Shown: positions 21,236 to 31,837 of the stretch, piece after piece
Layout of the letters: the number at the start of each line of letters is the position of its first letter
Position numbering within the stretch: the first letter of the stretch is position 1
DNA from: Yponomeuta sedellus
Taxonomy: Eukaryota; Arthropoda; Insecta; Lepidoptera; Yponomeutidae
NCBI GenBank assembly: GCA_934045075.1
Contig: OW203732.1
Span: forward strand, 7,279,001-7,343,000
Direction: 5' to 3'
DNA length: 64,000 nucleotides
Notes under the pieces: generated by a model
What the model saw: only the letters and a program-made list of their open reading frames with translations
What the model was told of the DNA's origin: nothing
The model's database searches: none
Position numbers and translations under genes: made by a program

Positions 21236-21850
21236 ACCCTGAGCTAACACAAGGTTTTGCACACAGGCGAAATTTATCGTAGGTGTAGGGACTCGGAACG
21301 CTGAGTCAACATTTGAAGCAACAAAGTAACGTAGTGCAACGATCACGCGCGGACGTCTGGTGTCCAACCAGTCGTCCCCCCGAAACCCTTTGAGGCAGTC
21401 GCCTCCGAAACCTTTTAGAGTACCGTAGTATAAAACGTAAAACCTAAGATTGTGTGTAACCTCCTGTGTAAACCATTGTACGTGTACTAAATTGAATACA
21501 GACTTTTAACCTTTAAATTGCAACCTTCTGATATATTTATTTGTGACCAACACATCCACACTAATTACATAAATAACCCCAAATAGGCATTGCCGTCATA
21601 TCGTTTTTGATAATTTAACGCGCTCTCGTCTAAGTGGACCTTCGATACATTTCTGTGCTTATTTGGTATCCTCAGAGAAACAGCTCGGCAGCTCCAACCG
21701 CCTTTTTTGTCGTTCACTAATAATTTTCCCGTTTCCAGTAAATCGGTTCATTATGAGGGTTTTAAAAAAAAAAGTATCTTTCATACTTTCGATAGAAAAG
21801 CGTATGAAATCTTTTTAAACAATGGCTGTTGTTTGTTCTACAACAGGACT
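21236..21850. other. Unassigned stretch
   Basis: No recognised feature. Confidence 0.4.
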
Positions 21851-21855
21851 TTTCT

Positions 21856-22060
21856 ACATACATACATACATACATACATACATACATACATACATACATA
21901 CATACATACATACATACATACATACATACATACATACATACATACATACATACATACATACATACATACATACATACATACATACATACATACATACATA
22001 CATACATACATACATACATACATACATACATACATACATACATACATACATACATACATA
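21856..22060. repeat. (CATA)n microsatellite
   Basis: About 51 perfect CATA units. It continues directly into CATAACCTCACGCC, the start (minus-strand tail) of the LINE repeat at 22060. Frames through it are repeat-encoded. Confidence 0.97.
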
Positions 22061-22265
22061 ACCTCACGCCTGTATTCCAGAGGGGTAGGCAGAGACCAGG
22101 AACTGCCACTTGCCACGATCCTGACAGATCAACTTCGCTTCATCAATGTTCATAAGTCGTTGCAAGCAGGCACGCCGATTCCGGGTACTTTTTATCTTCC
22201 CCTTTGCTAATACATCCCCTATTTGGTCGATGTATGTCTGCCTGGGGCGTCTTTTCCAATACTTA
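22060..22265 (-). pseudogene. LINE C-terminal/3' end repeat
   Basis: Uninterrupted version of the copy at 15545: CCTGTATTCCAGAGGGGTAG, GCAGAGACC, CACTTGCCACGATCCTGAC, CTATTTGGTCGATGTATG. Probably the end of a LINE polyprotein read backwards. Confidence 0.55.
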
Positions 22266-22308
22266 AATTAGGCCTCTCTTTCGCTGCTATACGATATCAA
22301 CCATTATA

Positions 22309-22660
22309 ATGTCCCCAGTGCTGGAGCACGAGTCTCTTGCTGCATCGCATCCAGGAAGGTTAGGCCATACATCACCACGGGGGCCAAGTCCAGGTTGGTG
22401 GAGGATTGTAAGACAGTTACGGGCCTTACTGTCACAAGTAACTCGTATCAAGCCGCCCATAAGGGCTCTGACATGGCTTCGCGACTGCCAGTCCATGACA
22501 GCCACCACCAACTGCTCCTTGCAAATCACGGAAACGTTCAGAAAAAAATGCTATTAGCAGTAGTCACGGGACGGTTACCCTTCCTGCACCTGACCGCGCT
22601 TGTTGTTGCTTAACTCAAGTGATTGATTACAATCACTCGGTTCGGCTAGACCACGAGCGT
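22309..22660 (-). mobile_element. 5S-rRNA-derived SINE (subfamily 1)
   Basis: On the minus strand: CGCTCGTGGTCTAGCCGAAC head, GAGTGATTGTAATCAATCAC, TTAAGCAACAACAAGCGCGG, body with GGGCGGCTTGATACGAG, tail at CCAGCACTGGGG. The GTCAGGTGC/GGGTAACCG part corresponds to 5S rRNA. Confidence 0.8.
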
Positions 22661-22929
22661 TTCGCTGCTGTATCTTGTCTTATTTGTCGAGTTTGTTTTT
22701 AAATTGCCTCAAGAAAATATGTCTCAGCACGCAGTTGCCAAGGAAATGCTAATATCAGTGCCGAGAGTTGGAAAATTACCAGAAAAATCGAATAAATTGT
22801 AACGCGAAGCTCTTATCTGAGCCTTCATTTTAAACATACTTCGAATGACCGGTGTTTAGTTTATTTATCTAAGGCCAAGGTAGGTATAAAATAGATTTCC
22901 TTTCCTTTCCTATTTTATAGCAGTCTCAC

Positions 22930-23110
22930 GTTTCTTCTTCTTCTTCAGGCTTTATTTGTCCACTGCTGGACATAGCCCTCCCCTAATGAGCGCAAGGTTG
23001 TGCCATCATTGGGGGGTAATGCCCATAAACTCCACGCTGGGCATGCGGGTTGGGGATCGTAGTTAGGTGGAATTGTACTGCAGGGGGCGCTGCTGCCCAC
23101 CCCACGTGTA
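22930..23110 (-). mobile_element. RTE-tailed short retroelement
   Basis: TTCTTCTTCTTCAGGC, GTCCACTGCTGGACATAGCC, then the family body to GGGCGCTGCTGCCCACCCC, on the minus strand. Confidence 0.75.
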
Positions 23111-23274
23111 GGTCACATAAAATAATGAATGATGAAACCGGAAAGTAGACCGCAGTATGCGTACAGATAGCGAAATATTATGCTTTGATTAATTTAAATC
23201 AAACTACCTATTGAAATATCTTTCGTCCATCTAAGACTAATTACTGGCAAAGCTTTTGGGTGAAGATAAAATAA

Positions 23275-23500
23275 GAATATTCTTTATTGGACACCAGAGC
23301 ACATACCTATTATAAAACATGTAAAGATACGAAGTACAATTGGCGGCCTTATTGCTGAAAACAATTTCTTCCAGACAACCTTATGACGGAAAGTTGCTGA
23401 AAGAAATAAGAGACTGGTAGTCAGTGCAAATAGGAATTTACTAATATACCACTTATATAAATAACAATATATGATGAACATACATAAATACGTTATAATA
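23275..23500 (-). mobile_element. LINE 3' end fragment
   Basis: AGAATATTCTTTATTGGACA on the plus strand is the reversed AATAAAGAATATTC tail. ACAATTTCTTCCAGACAACC is the reversed TGGAAGAAATTG block. Same family as 32920, 39305 and 57050. Confidence 0.65.
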
Positions 23501-23674
23501 AGAATCTAAACGATGAGGAAATGGTTCATAGCAAAAGATAAAAACAAGTTGCCACTGGTCGCATGATAGGAAGCGCTAGGACGCCAATTTAACTAGATTC
23601 CCACTGAGTGCTAACGGGCGCGGATTCACAAATCGTGGGTATCTAGAAACGGATAATGACATCATACTTCTAGT

Positions 23675-23735
23675 GTTAGCGGAGCGGTAGAAAGCCGGAT
23701 TCTCAATCGGGAGGTCGTGAGTTTGATATCAAACT
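23675..23735 (+). mobile_element. tRNA-like SINE-E head, fragment
   Basis: GTTAGCGGAGCGGTAGAAAG ... TTCTCAATCGGGAGGTCGTG, matching the heads at 10045 and 64000. Confidence 0.5.
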
Positions 23736-23959
23736 AAAGCAAGCATGAGGGTAGCTTGTAGAGAGTTTCAAATACCTTTTAGTTTTTGTACCCAATATTT
23801 ATGACTAATATAATTGGGAAACTAAGACCATCTGTTAACAAACTTTTATTCAGTGTGTTTCAGTAATTTACTATGCGTGACAGTTAAATCGAGCAAAAAT
23901 CCGAATACAAAAGATTTCTGCCACATTACCTCCACACTACCGCCTACACTACACCTTCA

Positions 23960-24070
23960 ATCAACATACATAACCTCACACCTGTATCCCACAAGGGTAG
24001 GCAGAGACCAAGGACTGCCACTTGCCACGGTCCTGACAGATCACCATCGCATCATCAACGTTCATAAGTC
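23960..24070 (-). pseudogene. LINE C-terminal/3' end repeat, fragment
   Basis: ACATACATAACCTCACACC, GTATCCCACAAGGGTAGGCA, CACTTGCCACGGTCCTGAC, as at 22060. Confidence 0.5.
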
Positions 24071-24124
24071 AATCAACAAATTATTAAAATTAACAAATAA
24101 TTCAAAGGAAAGTGTCTTTATTTT

Positions 24125-24320
24125 GCACGGATTTTTGTTTAAGTTATTTGCTACATATTATACCTCTGTATACTGGCTCGCGTTGGATCTGACGCACGAG
24201 ACCGCGCGTGTCCGCGCTAACACGAACTTCCACGAGCAAGACCCTTCACACTAATCACCGTGTGAACTTGCACGCGGTGGAATGCAATATCGTGCACGGT
24301 GGTATTCTACCTTTACATAC
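24125..24320 (+). repeat. 0.5-0.7 kb repeat, fragment
   Basis: GGATTTTTGTTTAAGTTATT, GACCGCGCGTGTCCGCGC, CACGAGCAAGACCCTTCAC and GCACGCGGTGGAATGCAATA. This is the same block order as 24650-24800. Confidence 0.7.
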
Positions 24321-24440
24321 TGTGACTTGATTTGAAAGCCTTGAAAGAAGCACGAATACGAACTGTCTGATTTATTTAAAAGAAGTGACCTAAAACGAAA
24401 GAAGACAAAAAAAATTAAGAGGAAAAATTGTATTATATTT

Positions 24441-25185
24441 GGCGGTATTTAATGAAGTTATCCAACGAAACAAATATTTAGAGACTTCGGGCCGGTTTCC
24501 TTATTCAGAATTTCACGCTTTGTCACGCTCTTTTCTGAGAAATTCGAAGAGACAGCACTACAGTTAACTATTTAGTTAGCGAGATCCTCAGTTCAGAAAC
24601 TCTCAGAGGCTAACGTATCATGTTGAAACCGTGTAGATTTTTGTTCAAGTTATCTATCACGCATTACACCTTTATAGTTACAGGCTCGCGTTGAATCCGA
24701 CGCACCGGACCGCGCGTGTCAGCGCTACCACGAACTTCCACGAGCAAGACCCTTCACACTAAGCACCGTGTAAACTTGCACGCGGTGGAATGCAATATCA
24801 TGTACCTTTACATAGTGTGAGTTGATCTAAATATCAACACAAATTCTCGCTTACTCGGAATACCTGAGTTTCACAAATGCACGAGGCAAATTTAACTTCA
24901 AGTTTATGCTGCTAGAAGATTATGAATATCGTTACCAGCTTGATTGCGGATTCTCTTACTTGATTTTTGTTGGAAGAGTCCGACCTGATTTCGCTTTTAT
25001 TCGCAGAGTTTTTTATAGTGAGTTGCAACAGAGATCGGTTGCTTGTCTGACTGTCTCACCATACCGTGCCGTGCCTTGAATAAAGCACGTCCAGCAGTGA
25101 ACGCTATAAAAGAAGCTATACTATATTCTTAGAACCTAACAATGTCAATCAATATAGTATAGCTTCTTTTAGAACCTAACTGTTC
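24441..25185 (+). repeat. 0.5-0.7 kb repeat, plus copy
   Basis: Runs from GGCGGTATTTAATGAAG through AACTCTCAGAGGCTAACG, GACCGCGCGTGTCAGCGC and TTGGAAGAGTCCGACC (24970) to GAAGCTATACTATATTC and a half-unit of the 40-bp minisatellite (TAGAACCTAACAATGTCAAT). The reverse copy is at 28850-29365. No coding frame. Confidence 0.75.
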
Positions 25186-25384
25186 TTCCTTCTTATTGTT
25201 TACTTTACCTTTTTATTATAGATATAGTTTTTTTACTTTTGTCAGTTTTAAATTTAATTCCTGTTTTGGTTCTGTTTGGGAAGCAGGCTTCACTTTCTAT
25301 ATAACTTAAACGGTTAGTTTAGGTTACATGGAGAACACAACATTCCTTTCTCGATTCTAGTCACAGCAACGTTTTTCAGTCATA
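25186..25384. other. Unassigned stretch
   Basis: AT-rich, nothing recognised. Confidence 0.4.
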
Positions 25385-25490
25385 ACACAACATTTACATA
25401 CAGGCACATACATTGCTTCTGGCCCACACTAGGATACCCTGTGTCGTGGAAACCAGAAACAACGACATCACAAACATGTCAATCGATAAC
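25385..25490 (-). mobile_element. SINE-D fragment
   Basis: ACATACAGGCACATACATTG, TTCTGGCCCACACTAGGATA, CCCTGTGTCGTGG: the reversed 3' half of the tRNA-headed SINE intact at 59966. Confidence 0.65.
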
Positions 25491-25799
25491 GTTCTCTAAT
25501 AGAAATTGCGTATTCTGTCATTCAAAGTAACACCACACCTGCTTCATTTCTCACCTCAAGGACTTCATTTCTAGTGCGTTAATCCGCGTTAATTAATATG
25601 TGTTAAGGCTGTGATTGCGTTGGAAATGGTGTCTCGCTCGCACAATATAAAAGTTTTGGTAATTGTAATAAGTGGAGTAAGCTTTCGAGATTTGAAGGTT
25701 TGATAGATAGTAAAATGATGGTCGTTCTAAGTATATTTTTCTTATACCTACTGACCAGGAGCAATGTGCTTGTATGTAAATGTTATGTTATCTTATAGT

Positions 25800-26015
25800 A
25801 AATTAAAATAAATGACGTCCACACAAAACAATCACTTGCCCTGGTCCCAGACTAGGATACCCTGTGCCATGGTAACCAGGCAAGACCATCACAAACGTGC
25901 AAATACACCCAGACCGAGCCCACATGTAGGTACAAATGTGTCGAGGTTGGCCCCAGTAGGAATCAAAGGCCATTTGAACAAATAAACGGCGACACTGACT
26001 GAGAACCGAAACCAC
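25800..26015 (-). mobile_element. SINE-D-related fragment
   Basis: CACTTGCCCTGGTCCCAGAC, TAGGATACCCTGTGCCATGG, ACATCACAAACGTG-like. Diverged, and the tRNA head is not clear. Confidence 0.45.
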
Positions 26016-27000
26016 GACATCCGGCGAGTCGAATCATCGTCATCATTAACACCCCACCGCTGCCCATCGCTGGGTAGCTAGACCATCGGCCCGCTGGTGC
26101 GCCCACGGACCGTTGTCCTGGGCCTCGATTCCGCTAGTACATTACAGTACCATGACAGATACATGGTCGGGTCTCGTGGGGTGTTCTTTCATACCATCAA
26201 TGGTACGAAAAAACAACCTAGAAGGTTCGATGTAGGTGACCGCGTAGAATTGAAGCAGCAACTAAATCTAAATCGGCATGTTCATGCAGTTGTCATTGTA
26301 CCAAAGTGCATTAGCAGAATCTTGGAAGCAGCAGAAGACTATATTCTTCATGCAATCCACTCCATGGTTGTCCGGAAGAGAGCGATCACCGCCATTTCTA
26401 TATAGTAATAAGACAACCAATTTTATAACATTACTTAGATTTAAGAAATCATGGTTGTATTCTTTTTCCGGTTGTGTAATAAAGTGTCCTCTATCTATCT
26501 AAGCCCTGTTCTCGGCCGTCACTCTGTGATTGCCCCCAGCACCCTCCGGACGACTTTGACATTTTCTTAAGCTCCACTATTTCCAAACTCGTCTCTTTTT
26601 TAACTTGCCATCTCTTTACTTTGTCTCTTCCCACCTCGCAAGGTCTCCCGTCCAATACCATTTCAAACTCGAGGCTCTTTCGCCAGGAGTCGAATAGAGT
26701 CGAGCTTTTTGTTTTTTCTGGTTTGTGAACGTCGTTAGCATCTCGAAGACATTTCTCATTATCGCTAACGGCTCACGCTAATTGTTAGCAGACGTTCGAC
26801 TTGGAATGTCGAGCATTGGGAACAGAAAGACTGTGGTCCGTCCAGCCGACGCTCGTAGTTCTACTGCCTGGTCCATGATTCTCACAGTTGACTATCAAAA
26901 TTAATATAAAAATTAATAAATAATTTCCCATTGAAGTGATAGCACTGTTAGTATGCAGGTTAGGTACTGAATAGTATTTCTTACTCATTAAATAACATAA
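26016..27000. other. Mostly unassigned; two overlapping small frames
   Basis: An eroded RTE-type end (CATCGCTGGGTAGC) lies at about 26050. Frames at 26097-26405 (102 aa) and 26278-26502 (74 aa) match no domain I know. The stretch to 27000 has nothing else. Confidence 0.35.
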
Positions 27001-27002
27001 CA

Positions 27003-27150
27003 TATACATACAGGCTCATACATTGCTTCTGGTCTCACACTAGGATACCCTATGACATGTCAAACAGAAACACAAACTTGTAAACATTCACGACCTGGGT
27101 TTTTTTGGTGACCCCAGCCGGGGTTCAAACCCGGGACTGTCATGGCCGGC
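27003..27150 (-). mobile_element. SINE-D copy
   Basis: Plus strand ACATACAGGCTCATACATTG ... GGGTTTTTTTGGTGACCCCA, GCCGGGGTTCAAACCCGGGA. The last part is a reversed B box/T-arm. The head is truncated by a 5S-SINE scrap (GCCGGCTGTCATGTAATGGC, 27152-27175). Confidence 0.7.
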
Positions 27151-27175
27151 TGTCATGTAATGGCAGTCGTTTTAA

Positions 27176-28369
27176 TGGCGCAGGTAGTAACTTTAAAATG
27201 GAAAATATTTTTGCGATTAAGAATTTTTCCCTACAGTAAAAGTTATTTTTATTGACGTGTAGAACCCGCCAGTCTCAAGTATTTACATGAGATTTCCATC
27301 GCGACCTCTATAAAGAAACCAAATGGAAGTAAAATAACTGTGGTTAGTTAGGTGTTGCTTCACATTTCAATACTTTTTTGCGAAGTTCAATCAATTCGCT
27401 AAAAACACGCGACTTAATTACGCGGACTCGTAGGCGACGGAGCAAGTATTTGTGGCGAGAATAGGCCTTTATAAAGATAGTAAGTCTTTGTGGTGTGAAT
27501 AGGCCTTTATGAAGATAGGAATTGAGTAAAGCGAACCTTCTAAATCTCTCCGTTGAATGTCATCAGGGAAATATATCGTCATCCATTTGTAGTGCAGCTG
27601 GCGTGAGGAGAAACGATGCTCTATGATATTGGAATTTGTTTTGTTGGTGATAGCGTTTCATTGTCATTATTATGAGTGTTTCATTGTTATATACTTATTT
27701 GACTATTTTACCATTCAGGCTAAATTCACTGACGATTAGTTTGTAATATCCTACCATTGTTGATATCTTCAAATGGCAAGAATGAACTACAAGCAAATGT
27801 TCGTAATCATGGCCGCTTAAAAAATTCTAGAGATAAGAGTTCAAGACGCTTACAATATTAACGATATTGAAAACAAAAATGTACCTACTACACAAATGAA
27901 TACTAGAGCGCACGCACGGAGTAGCAAGAGTAACCTCTAGTTCCAAAAAGTCAATTAAATAATGTCATTAATAACAGCGTGTGATATTTTTTTGTTAAGT
28001 AAGTCTGTCCATTTACCGCCGAAAAATAATATTATTAAACTAGCTGACTCCGCGAACGTTGTTTTAAGCGATATTAACAGGCCTGCTATCTATTCTCGGA
28101 CCTTCCAACTATACACAAAATCACAGTAATTTATCACCTCATACTTATCACACGGGTTGATATAATATTATAAAGGCGAAAGTTTGTGAGTGTGCACATA
28201 AAAATTATAAAAAATTGAATCCTCCCCGTCAAATATTCTGTAAGTTGGAAAACGTAAAATTTTTTATATAGCAAAATTTGAAAAGATTTTTCCGAACAAC
28301 AGGAGGTACCGCAGCCTACATTCACTGTTTACGCTCTGGACGCAAACGCATTGTTTTCAGTTAGCATTT
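27176..28369. other. Unassigned, with a repeat scrap
   Basis: Only recognised piece: TATTATAAAGGCGAAAGTTT at about 28165 (family at 1984). CTAGCTGACTCCGCGAACG at about 28040 may be its other end. Confidence 0.4.
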
Positions 28370-28500
28370 TCACACAATACGTTAGCCTCTGAGCTTTACT
28401 TTATGTCTTACTTCGTACTGTTTTAACTCGTGGTCTCTAAATATTTGTTTCGCTGGATAACTTTTAAAGTAATTTCGCTAAATACCGTTGAATAAACCAT
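28370..28500 (-). repeat. 0.5-0.7 kb repeat, fragment of its start
   Basis: Reversed blocks ACGTTAGCCTCTGAG, AAATATTTGTTTCGCTGGAT and TAAATACCG, corresponding to 24441-24620. Confidence 0.6.
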
Positions 28501-28633
28501 ATTTTTTTTATAAAATTCAATTATTTTTATTTAAAAAGGTCTTAAGTAGATAATATTCAACGGGCGTACGATATATGAAAAAAGTTAAAATAAAATAGCA
28601 TGAGAAAAAAATCATTTAAATCTGTCAAGCCGA

Positions 28634-28690
28634 AGTTTAGGAGGAGCTCAGTGATATACACACACACATATAGCGAGCTCCTCCTAAACT
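28634..28690. repeat. Hairpin with perfect 16-bp arms
   Basis: AGTTTAGGAGGAGCTC (28634-28649) and its complement (28675-28690) around a CACA-rich loop. Confidence 0.85.
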
Positions 28691-28849
28691 GGATGGTCTA
28701 GATTCACAAATCAGCTCGGCAGAGAGCGCTGCACAACGTCGACAGACGTTGTCTTGAATGGTAGTTAATTATAAGATCAAATTAGCATTCCGACTTATCA
28801 AATTGGTTTTTGGTCACATTTTTGTAGTATATCAAACAGCACTTATTCG

Positions 28850-29365
28850 TCCACTGCTGGACGTGCTTATTTCAAAGCGCGGCACGGTATGGTGAGACAG
28901 TCAGACAAGCAACCGATCTCTGTTTCAACTCACTATGAAAAACTCTGCGAATTAAAGCGAAATCAGGTCGGACTCTTCCAATAAAAATCAATTAAGAGAA
29001 TCCGCAATCAAGCTGGTAATGATATTCATAATCTTCAAGCAGCATAAACTTGAAGTTAAATTTGCCTCGTGCATTTATAAAACTCAGGTATGCCGAGTAA
29101 GCGAGAATTTGTGTTGATATGAAGATCAACTCACAGTATGTAAAGGTGCATGATATTGCATTCCACCGCGTGCAAGTTTACACGGTGCTTAGTGTGAAGG
29201 GTCTTGCTCGTGGAAGTTCGTGGTAGGGCGGACACGCGCGGTCCGGTGCGTCGGTTTCAACGCGAGCCTGTAACTATAAAGGTGTAATGCGTGACAGATA
29301 ACTTGAACACACATCCACAAGGTTTCCACATGATACGTTAGCCTCTGAGAGTTTCTGAATTGAGG
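28850..29365 (-). repeat. 0.5-0.7 kb repeat, minus copy
   Basis: Reverse of 24590-25110: GTCCACTGCTGGACGTGC, GGTCGGACTCTTCC (28966), GTTTACACGGTGCTTAGTG, CACGCGCGGTCCGG, CGTTAGCCTCTGAGAGTTTC. About 90% similar by eye. Confidence 0.75.
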
Positions 29366-29684
29366 CTCCTTTTAGAACCTAATAATGTCAATCAATATAG
29401 AGTAGCTCCTCTTAGAACCTAAGAATGTCAATCAATATAGTGTAGCTCCTTTTAGAACCTAACAATGTCAATCAATATAGTGTACTCTATATTGATTGAC
29501 ATTGTTAGTGTACTTTATATTGATTGACATTGTTAGATTCTAAAAGGAGCTACACTATATTGATTGACATTGTTAGGTTCTAAGAGGAGCTACTCTATAT
29601 TGATTGACATTATTAGGTTCTAAAAGGAGCTACACTATATTGATTGACATTATTAGGTTCTAAAAGGAGCTACACTAGATTTGA
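29365..29684. repeat. Fold-back minisatellite, 40-bp unit
   Basis: Three units forward (starting 29365, 29405, 29445; GCTCCTTTTAGAACCTAACA type). A turn at about 29480-29515 is followed by about five units in reverse orientation, also with a 40-bp period. Unit core: AATGTCAATCAATATAG. A related pair sits at 25120-25180. Confidence 0.9.
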
Positions 29685-29844
29685 CTTTTTGGAAAGAAGA
29701 GGTATAAATGTAGATTATTATTTTTTCCATTAGTGGCACCTGTTTGGTGTAGATAGACTTGCCTTTAAACACTACGGAAAGAAAATCATCAGAATCGTCT
29801 AAAAGGTCTATTATTACATACTTATTTAGGGACAGGACGTACGT

Positions 29845-30140
29845 TTGCGAATTTGTAGTCGCAATAACACACGCTAACGGTGAAGGAAAATATCGTGAGG
29901 AAACCCGTGGCTTGGTTGGCTCCGCACGTATTGACTAGTCTTTCCTGTGGGCTAGGCCGACTAAGCTGTCAGGATGGTATAGGTGCTGGGCAAGCCTACA
30001 CCATCTATAAAACCATGTCCCAGGCACTACAGCGTCGGAGTGGTCCCTTCACCCATCTAGTGTGAGTGAAGATACCACTGGACGCTGTATAAATCATCTC
30101 ATTAAGTAGATGCAAAAAAGACCAATATTATTATTATTTA
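29845..30140 (+). mobile_element. SINE-E, 5'-truncated copy
   Basis: GTACGTTTGCGAATTTG, AACGGTGAAGGAAAATATCG, GGCTCCGCACGTATTGACTA, ACGCTGTATAAATCATCTCA, ending in (ATT)n. Very similar to 51060-51375. Confidence 0.8.
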
Positions 30141-30352
30141 GGGACTGAATAGTGTTGACGATTTCATTGTGCGGTCAAGTCTATGCTACTGTCACTCAAC
30201 ATCTGACGCGATATAATTGTCGCTACATTAATGAACTACTCTGGTTGTTATTGACATAATCAATTCGCTGTTTCATTAGTCATTGGAGTGACAATCGCTG
30301 CTCATGTACGTTTTCTCCTAATTAATCCGATCTATGTACATCGACGTTATCT

Positions 30353-30690
30353 AAGCGCTCGTGGCCTAGTCGAACTGAGTGATTGGAATCAATCACTTGA
30401 GTTAAGCAACCACAGGCGCGGTCACCGCTATTGGATTTTTTCCCAGCGCTTCAGTGCTTTGCAAGGCACGTTAAGCCGCAGGTGCTGGCTGTCAAGTAAT
30501 GGCAGTCGTTAAGCCATGTCAGAGGCCTTATGGGCGGCTTGATAACTACTGACAGTGAGGCCCGCCACTGTCTTCCTCACCCCACAAGCCTGCACCAAGC
30601 CGTACTTGGCCCCCGTTGTAGTGTACGGCCTAACCTTCCTGCGAAGAGACCCGTGCCCAGCAGTGGTGAAATACAAGGGTTCATATCTAT
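30353..30690 (+). mobile_element. 5S-rRNA-derived SINE (subfamily 1)
   Basis: AAGCGCTCGTGGCCTAGTCG, TGATTGGAATCAATCACTTG, AGTTAAGCAACCACAGGCGC, body, CCCAGCAGTGG tail. The GGATGGGTGACC part is deleted here. Confidence 0.8.
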
Positions 30691-30755
30691 TTACATCAAC
30701 TGCCTCAATGGTTTTTTGTTCGCCACAAGGTCCTCATAATAAACAGGAGCAGGAG

Positions 30756-31291
30756 CTCTATTTTTGAATCACTCGTATGAAATTGTATCGTCGAATGCGA
30801 CATAAGTCACACTCGTCTTCTAAGTCGCATGATCTCGTTTTTTTCGTATTTTTTAATCGTTCGCCTGAAGTGTTGCCAGTACAATTTGAAGTATTGTATT
30901 TTATCCGTTCCACGCAGAAATTACAAAAACCGGAAACTACCGTAACGGAAACGGAACGTAAAATATTTCGTGTTATTGGCTGTTTAGATGAAAAATCTTT
31001 GGCGTTAGTTGCAAAACTAACAAAACACTGTCATAGATGTTAATAATAACACTTTGGTTTGTATTTGTTCGAAAATGTCGAAACAAAAAATCAATTCTAT
31101 ACAAAAGCACAAACTCCTCGATTTGCTTTCGAACACAATTTTTGTCAAGTAATCTATCGATCGACATACGAGACGAGTGGTAAGGACCATTCGTTGCAGT
31201 CGAGTGATTCAAAAATACGGAATTTCGTATGTCGAACGAAAATCAATAGAAATCGAGCGCTCGACGCGAGACGAGTGATTCAAAAATAGAG
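30756..31291. mobile_element. Non-autonomous TIR element, 536 bp
   Basis: Perfect 21-bp inverted ends (CTCTATTTTTGAATCACTCG plus T) at 30756-30776 and 31271-31291. Internal copies of GAGTGATTCAAAAATA at about 31203. Frames of 88 and 76 aa inside have no transposase motif. No clear target duplication. Confidence 0.7.
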
Positions 31292-31328
31292 GTCCAGAAC
31301 TGCCATTCAGGTTGCAGTAAATATGTGA

Positions 31329-31457
31329 GTCGCCCATTAGCTTAGTAGGAAAGAGCGCTGGCACGGATAGACAAAGGTCGCGGGTTCGATTTTTTTGCCT
31401 CTAAATAGGTTTTTAAAATTGTCCTTAGCACGGGTTAGTGCATCAAAAATAATATAA
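31329..31457 (+). mobile_element. SINE-A copy with 16-bp target duplication
   Basis: Starts GTCGCCCATTAGC at the tRNA-like head. The B box is partly deleted (GGGTTCGATTTTTTTGCC). Continues GCCTCTAAATAGG and CTTAGCACGGGTTAGTGCAT to AAAAATAATATAA. Flanked by TGCAGTAAATATGTGA at 31313-31328 and 31458-31473. Confidence 0.92.
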
Positions 31458-31473
31458 TGCAGTAAATATGTGA

Positions 31474-31837
31474 AAGCATAGTTTCATGGCATTTAAAAAA
31501 TTCTGTCACCATTAATATTGGCATACTACGACAAAATAACTTAACTGTAAATATCACCGTATTTTAAAGTTTTCATTTCAAGTGCCTTTAGCATATTACG
31601 TTTCTCTTCCTTTTTTCATACTTTTACACTGTTCTTTGATTAATTTGTTATGTACCTTTAAAACCTTTGTGAGTCATCTTATTGCAAATTGACATTTATT
31701 TTATGTTTTTGATCCTATGTATTAGGAGTTAAAACATGGAAAATAAAGAAATAATAATAATAATAATTCCTCGATGGGCTAGCTCGACCGCTAGTAACAC
31801 GTTTGACTACTCTTTTTTTAAAAATCCTATTTAAATC
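31474..31837. other. Unassigned AT-rich stretch
   Basis: Only a short (TAA)n at about 31745-31765. Confidence 0.4.

Noticed and set aside
21707..22210. Frames of 65-167 aa (THTY, VCMY repeats)
   Set aside because: Translation of the CATA microsatellite, open in several frames on both strands.
26097..26502. Two overlapping frames as a gene with frameshift
   Set aside because: No recognisable domain. It might be a protein remnant but I cannot support any identity.
29365..29684. CRISPR-like array (40-bp period)
   Set aside because: Tandem units are contiguous with no spacers and reverse orientation midway; a minisatellite.
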